DNA of 64,000 bases from Lepidodermella squamata (Eukaryota; Gastrotricha): assembly GCA_047495785.1 (NCBI GenBank), contig JBLDXI010000001.1:4712001-4776000 (forward strand), given 5' to 3'. The position numbers and the translations under genes were made by a program. Shown in pieces: positions 54,732 to 64,000 of this stretch; within the stretch, counting starts at the first letter, position 1; every line of letters begins with the position of its first letter. Below the pieces are notes generated by a model that searched no databases, was not told the DNA's origin, and saw nothing but the letters and a program-made list of their open reading frames with translations.

Positions 54732-56742
54732 AACCTTATGCTAATAATACCAATCGAGTGTGGTAAGACACAGTCTTAGCGATTGCATTACGTTGGGCCT
54801 ACAAGGACCAGATGGGTCGTCGTCAAGCAAGCCAGTTGTTATAAAAAAATATATTATTACAAAATAACATATAGCGTTAATAATAAACTATAAGCTTGAT
54901 AAAAATTATTAACAGTCAAAAAAAATTTAGAGAGTTTGTGCGGGAAAATTTCAAATTTTTTGAGAAAGCAGGCCGTGCGGGTGGTAGCGTGTGATGCTTC
55001 GTACGGCCCCAGCTGATGCTTGTTTGTTTGTATGCTTGTGAATTCGCATTAATTTTGTTTGAAAATACTGGTGCCCTAGTTTTCATCTATTGTGTATCAA
55101 CATTTCGAATGATAAAAGATTTCTAAGATGGGACTCTCTGCCCCACCTCCTTCCCATTCATCTACTGCTGTTGCTGTTTTCTCCTACTACACCTTTCCTG
55201 TCCTAAATCTGAACTCGTCCTGCAATTATATGTTGTTTTCCTTAATATTGTCAAGCTACCCTCACTTGGGCGTATGAGATTTCAAGTAAATAAAAAATTG
55301 CGACGACTCTGTATCTGATCACTCATTAGCTAAAAGCTAAAGTTTCCTCTGCGTACTTTCTCCTGCAAACTTGCTAAGCGTTCGGTATATTTTTATATTT
55401 CTCTGATATAATTTTAAGCCTTCGTTATCTTGACCATATTTATTCAGCTTCGTATCAATTTTGTCCGTGGCTCCGAATGATGCTCCCTCGGTGCTTGGTG
55501 ATGTCACAAGACTATAAACTTTCATTATATCGCAGCTTTCGGGCAAAACAGGAATGTTTCCAAAACCCATTGTCAAAAATAGACCATGCTAATTTCCACA
55601 AGGCTTCGGCATCCAAACGAAGGCGCTAGGAAGATAAGCACTGAACAGTTAGCTAGAATTCCAATGCCATATTCTCAGCGATCAATAATATTAGCGCTCT
55701 AATTGAAGAGATGGCGTTTCTTTTTGCTTTTTTGTTCATATTTAAAAAATATGAGATTCCATCTGAGATGCGAGGCACCTTAAAGCTTATTGTATAATAA
55801 ATTGCCTAAAAATCTCCATCTATTGAGGGGATAATCAAGTTTTAACGTGAAAGGCACCTTCAAGGTAGCTGACAGGTGTGTCTCAAATCGAAAAAATCTA
55901 TTCCATACCGCGGTTGGAGTATCCATATATTTTCGCTGAAAATTTCGATTAAATTGTTAATATTTCAGGGTTAAATATTTAATCGGGCAATCGACATGTG
56001 TTGGGTTATTTCGAGCCGTGTTTTCTGTTCTGGCTTTTTTCGATACAATGCCAGCGATAGGCGCACGACTTTTGGTCTCAATAACGTGGCCTATTTGCCT
56101 ATAAATAATGTATAAAATTTAATTGCATATTTATTTTTGCATTGTGGCCCGCCGCCGTGCGCGTCTCTTCGTGTGATAAACACCGCATAATTAATTCTTT
56201 TCGTAAACTTCCGCTTTTCACAAGCCGACAAGGTTTATCGTACTGGATTTATCTCACAAAACACTTGGCATTTTAAGACCAATCCAAGCCGGCTTATTTT
56301 TTTCAGCTTGCCCCTTTGCACCGGCTATTTAGGGTTAATAGCATGGCTTTTGATGAGACTGGCGACGTTTCACACGCGCACGTACACATGAGTGAATAGG
56401 CCCGTGAATCGCCCATTAAGACGTTGAACAGCAACAATGTGGATTGGTTTGAATGCGCGGCTGCGTCGAGTTCAAAGCGTTGAACAAGGTCATCGCTTGC
56501 TTTGAACGTCGTGGTACCTGCATCCGGCTGCAGGATGAAAAGCCGGCGGCTTGAGTCACATGACAAAGCAAGATAGCACATGCACAGTGCGCTTGTGCAC
56601 AACGTAATATAGAAGTATTGTACAAAAGCGCATGAGAAATGCAACCTAACCTAACTAATACGTGTTATATGTGAAATTTCAGACAAGAGTGCTTAATTAA
56701 ACCAAAACGCGTGCGTAACATGCTCGATTGATAACAGTGTGG
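54732..56742. other. intergenic, 5' of the dynein gene
   Basis: Contains one small minus-strand frame (55337-55570, listed separately). The minus frame at 56303-56644 has no domain. Otherwise AT-rich with no recognised feature. Confidence 0.45.
55337..55570 (-). CDS. possible small protein, function unknown
   Basis: A 77-codon minus-strand frame from the ATG at 55570 (context ACAATGG, favourable for initiation) to a TAG. Composition is protein-like: MGFGNIPVLPESCDIMKVY at the start, and a basic C-terminal half with YGQDNEGLKLYQRN and RTLSKFAGES. There is no signal peptide or membrane segment. It lies about 600 bases upstream of the dynein start on the same strand. I see no convincing poly(A) signal close downstream. 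It could be a real small gene, an exon, or chance. Confidence 0.35.
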   Translation of the reverse strand: MGFGNIPVLPESCDIMKVYSLVTSPSTEGASFGATDKIDTKLNKYGQDNEGLKLYQRNIKIYRTLSKFAGESTQRKL

Positions 56743-56750
56743 TATAAAAG
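56743..56750 (+). promoter_or_regulatory. TATA box of an unplaced plus-strand transcript
   Basis: TATAAAAG, about 550 bases upstream of the TBC-domain gene. A candidate first coding exon lies at 56909-56936 (ATG to a GTATGT donor, phase 1). It could splice to an acceptor at 57434-57435 inside the first frame of the TBC gene. This is a guess from splice signals only. Confidence 0.4.
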
Positions 56751-57293
56751 CGTTCACCCGATTTGCAAACGTACTCCAGCAGCATAACTGAACTGTTATC
56801 AGATAACCGTATTAGATATTCGCACTAAATGCAACATGTTTTACAGTGTATATCTAACTAGAACTTGGCGTTATTTAAAGCATTTTTCTAACGGCGCTTT
56901 GGTCTGCTATGCCAGCTGAGTGTTCAAATTCGGACGGTATGTTGTTATCTTTTGTCATCAATTATTTTTGCCATCGGAAAATCGAGTACACCGTCGGCTC
57001 GAGTCCTAAAAACTTCCAAATCGCACTTGTGCACTCATCAAGTACTGAGTAATTAAAATACCACCTGACGTCGTGTTGATGTCAGGTACGGGCGGGGTCG
57101 AGGCGCAAGGGGCACAAAAAACACCTTGTCCTGCGCCGTGTTTTTTCGAAAGATAAGACGAGAAATGCTTCACGCACTTATCTCTTCCGTATACCAGCTC
57201 GCACTTTCTATCCCATAGTACTGTTACTTTTTTCGGTTTTGAATGCATCATACCAGAATTTGACACTCTTTTTCTCGTACGGGAAATTTTGCC

Positions 57294-60200
57294 ATGTTTT
57301 TGAAACGATTTGGCCGGCGCCGTTCGTCGAATGAAAGCGTTGAACCGCCGAAAAAATCGAATAATAACACGCCTAGTAATTTTTACAATTTTCCAGAATT
57401 TTCTTCTAATCTGTTCCGATTTTTTCCCTATTCAGCTCATGCTCTGGAAGATTGGGACGTGGTGAATTTGAATGATTTGCCTTGCCCCGAGTGTATACTA
57501 CCGAATGGCCGTGAATCAGCGTCGAACCATGCGACTCATTTGCAAAATCGACTTAATGAGCAGAAGTCGGCGATGTTACCGCGCTCGAGTGGTTCTGTCG
57601 GGTCAAAGTCCTTGTTTTCAAATTTTGCGACCCGGTTAGCTCGTGCGTTTGGCGGTTCTAGCTCGAGTATGAACAACGCGGCTAGTTCGGATCGCGAGCT
57701 GAATTATGCGGCCAATTACGGCCAATTCGAAGCTAGTCGACGGCGGCATCACAGCTCAGACCATGGCAATCTGAGCCGGCCGCCGCTTTCGCCGAGTGCG
57801 ATATTCGCGGCCTCGGTTATTGCCGATTATGGCCGGCCGAGGCAATTGTCCGTTTCGGATTTGACAAATTTTATGGACCACCAAGGCTGTATCACTATGC
57901 GGTCAGAATTAAAACGGGCTGTATTCGAAAAAGGTTAGAAAAAGCTTGAATAATATGATATTTTGAATTTTAAAAATTTCTAAACTTTGTTTCTTGAATT
58001 TTTGAATTTTTTTTGAATTTGACTTCTTGAATTTTGGTTAGGAATTCAACCTTCTTTGCGCCGAATGTTATGGCCAATGTTGCTAAATGTTTACCCGCCA
58101 GCGATGAATCAAAACGAGCGTTCCGCTTGGATGAAGCGGCGAACCGTCGAATATCAGCACCTGCGAAGTGAATGGCAGAATTTGCTGGTCGACCACGGCC
58201 CGGGCGGGCCAGTTCGCGGAACCAGCTATGTGAGGTCGAAATTCGGCCGCAGTTGCTTTTCGGTTCCGAGTCGCAACGCACCGACTGGGCCTGCCTCAGA
58301 ATGCGGCCATGACACGTCTTATTTACGCTCCATTGTTTGCGCAGTCCGAAAAGACGCAATTCGTAAGTAGAATTTTTCAAAATTTCAAATTTTAAAATAA
58401 TTATAGAAAGTTTTGAAATTTTTCTCAAATTTTCTTATTGATTTTTTTTGCGATTTGTAGGTACTGATCGGACGCATTCAATGTTCGCTGCTGAGGACAG
58501 TCCCTGGACAACTGCCCTGTTCAACCTGTTAGTAACCTACGCGTTCGCACATCCCTCGATCGGCTATTGCCAGGGCATGTCCGACCTCGCCTCGCCGCTC
58601 CTCGTCGTCATGCAAGACGAGGCGACGGCCTACGTGTGCTTCTGCGCGCTCATGGTGCGAATGCGGCGCCATTTTTCGCCCAGCGACGACTCGTCGGTGG
58701 CGTCCAAGTTCAGCGTACTAGCGTTGCTGCTCAGGCACTACTGCCCGAAATTGCACCACTTTTTAGCGACTCAAGGTGCCGACGACTTACTTTTCGCCTA
58801 TCGATGGCTATTTTTAGGTGAGTACTAATTTACGACGGCAGAGCTTGAGAAAAGAAATTTTTAGTTTTCGAAAAAGATGAAGAAATTCTGACTTCGAATT
58901 TTTGATAAACAGTTTTTATTCAATATTCAAAATGGAAAAAAATCGAATTTTCAGAAATGTCAAATTTTATCTTGAATGTCTTTATTATTTGAATTATTCG
59001 AAATTTTTCGAACTTCATGTCGAATTTCTCATTTTTCCATCTTTATTCGAAATTTAATAATTTTCTATCTTCGTTTATTCGAGAATTAAATTTGATTTTA
59101 TTTTCAGAAATGAAGCGTGAATTTCCGCTGGACGATTGTGCCCGCATCATGGAAGTAATCTGGTCAGCCGTGCCCGACCAGTACTGGCACCAGGGTTCTA
59201 GCGGGGACCTGCCCCTAGCCGAACCCGACTACCGCCGCCGGGCCTCAGTCCTAACCGGGGCTGCAAATGACGAGAAAACGCCAACCAGCGATGCTGAATC
59301 GACAACCAGCACCACAGAACCGCCCCTATTCGAACCGACCCCAAGCACATCGAACCCAACGCCGCCCCGGCGACTCATCAGCTGCGCCACAGCCGCGAGA
59401 TGCGGCAGCCACCACGGCTCCCACCTCCGAGGCCTCATTTCGTCCTCCCTCCTGCACCTGCCCACAGCGCATCGCGCGAACTCGGACTGTTCAATCGGCG
59501 GAACGGCGTCCCGTCACGCGTCGTCCCTCGCCTCAGCGACTCTAACCGCCTCGGTGGGGCCGTTCACGCGGCTGCAGCACCGCAATCTGCTCGCCACGCT
59601 GAGCGCGAGCCGGCAAACCTGCTGCCCGACGGCTTCGTTCCAGAACTTGATTTCAAGCAACGAAAAGTCTCTGCCGGTTTCGGCTGGCGGCGCGGGCGGC
59701 AGTTTCCGCCTGCCGACGATTTCGTCATCGAAGCGCAACCGGCCGCGGAAACGGCGCACCTCGTTCCCGCCGGTTGAAAACTCGGTCGAGAGACCGAAGC
59801 CTAAGCACGACTCGGAGAACGCGGTGTTAACGTCGAGTTCAGCCGAGTATGACGTCTCGACGTCCGAGTACGGCGGCGACGAGGAGGAGCTAGGGTCGAG
59901 TTCCAGCTCGGTCGAGTCGCCCATCGCCCGGAATCCGAACCTACCGTCGGATTTCACCGGGTCTCTCCTGACCGTTCCGGTTCCTTTGTCGGCGGCGTCT
60001 GATAACGGCTGCGAATCCGGGTGTTCCACGACGCAGCCGTCGAATTTGGTTGAAAGCCCCGTGATGTTGACGCCGTTGAACATTGCGGCTGGGTCGTCGA
60101 CGGCCACGTCCGGGCATAGCAACTTGGGTGCGGGTGACAGCAGCAACGACCAAGCGCAGCCGCTTGTGATAGACATCCCTCCGGTGACACTTCAAGGCGA

Positions 60201-61432
60201 TGTCAACAACTCGAGTCAGTGTTCTCTCGGTGAAGAAGCTATTCTTGGTATGTTGTAATTTTCAATATTCATTTCTCACTATTTTTCCGAATTTTATTTG
60301 AAAATTCGAAATAACTCGGAATATCCAAAAATCAATAATTTATAAAAGATTTGGAAAAAATTGCGAAGGCTAGTATTTTTTCAAAATTTCGTGATTTTTA
60401 TCGATTTACCATATCTAATTATTACCTTCAGCTTATTAAACTTTTCCATTTTATTGTGGCATATTTTCAAAATTCCGAACTTGAAATCGCTTTTGTTTCA
60501 AAGTTTCAGCTCATTATCCTTTTTTTTCCGAGAATTAGCAATTTTTGTATGGGAATAATCTAAAATGCATCGAAAATTTGAAATTTTAGTAAAATAATGA
60601 ATATTTCAAGTTACATTTTTTTTTAAATTTTGACTTCGAAAAAATGAAAAATATTTTTTGTCGTAACGTTGGAAATATTTAAATTATTTATTTTTTCAAT
60701 ATATTTTTAACTGATATAAATTTCGATTTTTTTTTTAAATTTGTAGCTACAAATGACGATGTTGCGATGGACGACACGTGCGAAGTAGCAACCGAAGCTA
60801 TTTTGTCGCCAACGCTCAACCCAACCGCGGCAGACTTCACCACCACCCGGCAATCTCAAAACAGCAATAACACCGCGGAAACAGACGCTGCGAGCGCCCA
60901 GCCGCCCGGCAGCATGGTGTCATCGCTAACAGCCGCCACGAGCACGTGCTTCCAATACGACTCTGGGCTGGTCACCACAAACCCGCCCAATTCGGAGCTC
61001 GTGTCCTCGGAGGACGAAGACGCGGAGCTGCCGGGCCTTCACGAACTCGGCGACTCGCCCTTCGTCGTGTTCGTCGCCCTCACCCTGCTGCTGCAACACC
61101 GCGACAAATTGGTGCAGCAGCACATGGACTACAACGAAATCCACATCTACTTCGACAAATTGGTGCGCAAACACAACGCGGACGCTGTGCTGAGCCAAGC
61201 GAGACGGCTGTACAACGCGTTTCTGCACGGCACCAGCGCGGGCAGCGCCGGTTCCAGCTCGGTTTCGTCGCGGTTTTCGCTGTTTGGTGCGAACAACCGG
61301 ACGCGCCGCCAGAAGTCGTCAGCCCGGTCCATGTCGACGATTGAGCGGTCGAAGCCGCGGCAGATCGCGTCGTCGCGCTCGAACACGGTGCTGCGGTCGT
61401 CGCCGATTTCCTCGCCCGATGCTGCCAGCTGA
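57294..61432 (+). CDS. TBC1D25: TBC1D25-like Rab GTPase-activating protein
   Basis: Five exons, 57294-57933, 58042-58362, 58461-58817, 59108-60247 and 60747-61432, join to 1,047 residues; human TBC1D25 is about 690. TBC1D25 is known to act on Rab33B in autophagy. Matches to that family are ALEDWDVVNLNDL, the pre-TBC GIQPSLRRMLWPMLLNVYP, MKRRTVEYQHLRSEW, then the catalytic Arg-finger stretch RKDAIRTDR and the Gln-finger YCQGMSDLASPLLVVM. CFCALMVRM and ADDLLFAYRWLFLEMKREF follow. After the TBC fold comes an insert of several hundred residues rich in Ser, Thr, Pro and Asn. The conserved C-terminal piece (SPFVVFVALTLLLQHRDKL, DYNEIHIYFDKLVRKH) comes last. The N-terminal PB1-like part of the family is not visible. 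A strong acceptor at 57435 suggests the true first exons may lie upstream and that 57294-57435 may be intronic. Confidence 0.88.
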
Positions 61433-63902
61433 CTAGTAGTGTGATCATCGATCGATTGATTCGAAAAAAACTATTTAAAAATTTTGTCATCGTCATCGAT
61501 ATTATTATCAGCTTTCAGCAGCGCTTTTTTGGAATATTATTATTAAAATTATTATTGATATTATTATTATGTATATTCACTTTAATTTCGTCCAGCGTTT
61601 TTTTATTGATGAACAGCAGCTACTCGTTGTTAAAGTCGTGGATTTGAAAATTAAAATGAGAACGAAACCTGAGCATAAACTTCCTGGTATATGTCTTTTT
61701 CAGAATTCCAACTCTACCCATTGTCATATTTGCATGTCAGAACTCGAGAAGCTTAGAGTGAGAAAAAGGTCTTCTTTCTGAAAAGAGCAATGGAAAATCG
61801 ACTGGTTAACGTCGAATTGACGTGGCCAAAAGCGGTAAGGTAAAGGCGCCATGAGCAGGCATGGGTAGACAGGAAGAGGGGCAGTCTGAAAATAGCACAT
61901 ATTCCCATTTCAATCAGGCGGCGTTCGTTGAGCAGCCACCAATGTTCCACAAAGAATAGAATCTTTCCGAATTCCCGAATTTCCTCAAAAAACGTGCTAT
62001 TTCATGTCCTGAATTGGTTTGTATAGATGTGCGTTGTATCCAGGCTGGCATTTTATTGGGCTATCCCCCATTTAAGGTCACCCCATTCGGAGGTAGAGCC
62101 CCAACAATTGGGTACGGTCAGATGACCCAGTGGAATACCATTGCAACAGGAATACCATTTTAACAGGAATAGCTTACAACAGGAGCTCTATCCAGAGATG
62201 TACCTATGCTGTATCCGTTTGATCACAGAGAATTTCACCAAAACTTCCGAAAACCAGAATGGCTCTCTAAATTTACCAAGGATTTACTAATTAGTAATGC
62301 TTCGTACAATGCGTCCACATCGTACAAATCAAGATTTGCTTTTTATAGGGCTACGGTATTCCATTACGGTATCATGATTTTCGTTTTTTAGCATATCAAA
62401 GTGACTCTAAACTGCTTAAATTCAACCTCGAAATTTATATACTTTTTCGAATTCGAACTCATTGCATCTCTAAGGATGTGAAGCTCAATTATTGGAATCA
62501 GTTTCGCTGATCTTGGATTTGGCTTCACCATGAAGGTATTCTGAAACCATGTTCCTATGGCAGGAATTAATTGACCGGCTTTCACATCAGTTGTTGCCCG
62601 ACTCTTACGTAATTTTCACCTCTTTTCATTACAATTATTCATCAGCTGTTTTTTCTTCACGAAACATCCCAGTTTTGAGGTTGTGAGTTCTGTTTGCAGG
62701 TCACCAGGGTGCGCGAATTATCTCTGCGCAACATGCATGCGGTCAACCAATTAGTGGGGTAATAAACAAGGAAATCTGATAACGTTGATTATTTACATTT
62801 GCCTTGATTCATAGCTTGGGTGTGACGCGCAGTAAATGCGTGATTCTTGCAGATAGCAAGAGCGGGGAATTCCGGTACCAAAGTTGAAAAAGCATGCGCC
62901 GGTATAGTCAAAGTCGAAAGTCGAGCGAATCAGCGAAGATAACACGTGCTTTCTGCGGAACCTCACGGCGTACTCCGGGATCAGAGTCCAGCTTCAGTCA
63001 CTGAGCCACAGCGAAATAGAGGTTGAAAATGTGTCAACTATTAGTAGGCTGCCGGCTACAAAATCATTGAACCTTGTAGCAGCTTTGCGTTGCCGGCAGA
63101 AAAATGACGTAAAACAAGTGTAATAATAGCTTAGAGCTCAGGTGGCTAAATATTCTACTCCGACCCTCAAGCAGACCAGATAAAAATAATTCCGCGTGTC
63201 TCTATGCGAGGTCTGGTACGAAGTCCGAAATATGGGGTCGAGCGAACTCAAATCCATGTCAGCATTATAGTGCTTGTCGGCGAGCGGCGACAATACGACC
63301 ACTAGCAGAGACAGGGCGGGAAAATACCTGACGATGTTACTTCTCAACTTATATATGGGACCTTTAAGGAATAGCGCTGAGTTTGTCGCATGTCCAAAAT
63401 GAGTTTTCTTGGGTTCTTAAGTGATATTGTCGATAAACATTAAGACTACAATATCTAGCTCATAAAAACGATCAATACTGTTCTCTAGGGAAGTTAAGCA
63501 CTACATAATTGAACGTGACAGGCAAAGGATGGATGTCTAATTTAATTGAAAGATGTCAAGTAAAAACAGGGCATGCGGTAACCAATAGTTAATGCCTAGG
63601 ACTGTCTAATGTACTCTGTGACTTCCGTGCGTCATTTCACGAACGGATGGGTCGACAATTAAATGCAACTGGAATAATTGGCGCTAATTTCTGACAACGT
63701 TTTGAAACTAATCGCTGAACCGCAAGACTTAATTTAACGCAGTTACTGGACCATGAATGCCGAATTTCGTTGGAATTGAATGCAAAAGTAGAATTAGGTA
63801 AATTGCACCAAAATTGATAGTCGTTGATGACGAACCCGAACAATTGAATCATTGAGAATATATGACGTGCGCCATCTCTCATTTGAGACATTTATATCCG
63901 CA
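61433..63902. other. intergenic, nothing recognised
   Basis: About 2.5 kb with short frames only. A stretch near 62965-63005 faintly resembles a tRNA T/anticodon region but does not fold as one. Confidence 0.45.
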
Positions 63903-63910
63903 TATAAAAG
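63903..63910 (+). promoter_or_regulatory. TATA box of the terminal secreted gene
   Basis: TATAAAAG lies 41 bases before the ATG at 63944, a spacing that gives a short untranslated leader. Confidence 0.7.
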
Positions 63911-63943
63911 CGAGGCCATAAGTTTTCTATTATTTGCACAAAA

Positions 63944-64000
63944 ATGAACCGAAGACTTTGCATTATTCTATTCGTACTGATCATCGCTTCCTTTCAGGCA
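63944..64000 (+). CDS. start of a secreted protein, cut by the window end
   Basis: Nineteen codons are visible and read as a typical signal peptide (MNRRLCIILFVLIIASFQA). The gene continues beyond the window. With its close TATA box it resembles the other small secreted genes here, but the mature protein is unseen, so no family can be given. Confidence 0.65.
   Translation, partial: MNRRLCIILFVLIIASFQA

Noticed and set aside
56303-56644. Minus-strand 113-codon frame
   Set aside because: Skewed Cys/Ser composition, overlaps another minus frame, no family features.
62960-63010. tRNA-like words (GATCAGAGTCCAGC) near a GAGCCACAGC end
   Set aside because: No acceptor pairing, no B box and no terminator; it does not fold as a cloverleaf.

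Overview
This is nuclear DNA from a compact animal genome. Protein genes are split by short AT-rich introns with GT-AG borders, polyadenylation signals read AATAAA, and the tRNA genes are eukaryotic in type with internal promoters and T-run terminators. The genes present (axonemal dynein heavy chain, Cys-loop receptor, chitin-binding type-2 domains, an i-type lysozyme domain, PAN/Apple-like domains, a TBC1D25 orthologue) suggest an invertebrate that keeps motile cilia or flagella. The axonemal dynein argues against a nematode. An ecdysozoan such as a tardigrade is my leading guess, but this is inference only.

Layout. 1-2.2 kb: first exon of a secreted protein on the minus strand. 2.2-4.6 kb: a five-exon Cys-loop receptor subunit. 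4.7-6.8 kb: a small secreted PAN-like gene between the arms of a long decayed inverted duplication. 6.97-13.35 kb: a dense array of 21 intact tRNA genes for 16 amino acids, two tRNA genes with small crippling deletions, and several relics. A 2.2-kb 5'-truncated LINE sits inside this array, flanked by a perfect 17-bp target-site duplication that overlaps the 3' end of a tRNA-Ser gene. 13.6-28.2 kb: three plus-strand genes sharing one chitin-binding exon design; the first is fused to an i-type lysozyme domain and the other two end in serine/threonine- or proline-rich stretches and a hydrophobic segment. Two oppositely oriented hexanucleotide arrays and a Mutator-like MITE lie among them. 29-33 kb: three tandem minus-strand genes for an unrecognised 157-residue membrane protein family, with a P-like MITE of about 215-bp terminal inverted repeats. 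33.9-34.4 kb: a second PAN-like secreted gene with a 24-bp coding repeat.

35.1-54.7 kb: a 23-exon axonemal dynein heavy chain on the minus strand. The exons I assembled add up to exactly 4,021 codons including stop, closest to the DNAH7 type. One intron holds a complete oppositely oriented gene for a small cysteine-bearing secreted peptide, with its own TATA box, poly(A) signal and a duplicated upstream region. 57.3-61.4 kb: a TBC1D25-like Rab GTPase-activating protein with a very long disordered insert. The window ends in the signal peptide of another TATA-driven secreted gene.

The genes do not form one pathway. Themes are secreted or cell-surface proteins (chitin-binding, lysozyme-like, PAN-like, small cysteine peptides) and local tandem or inverted duplication. 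Exon borders were read by eye from splice consensus, frame continuity and family knowledge; no alignment or transcript data were available.
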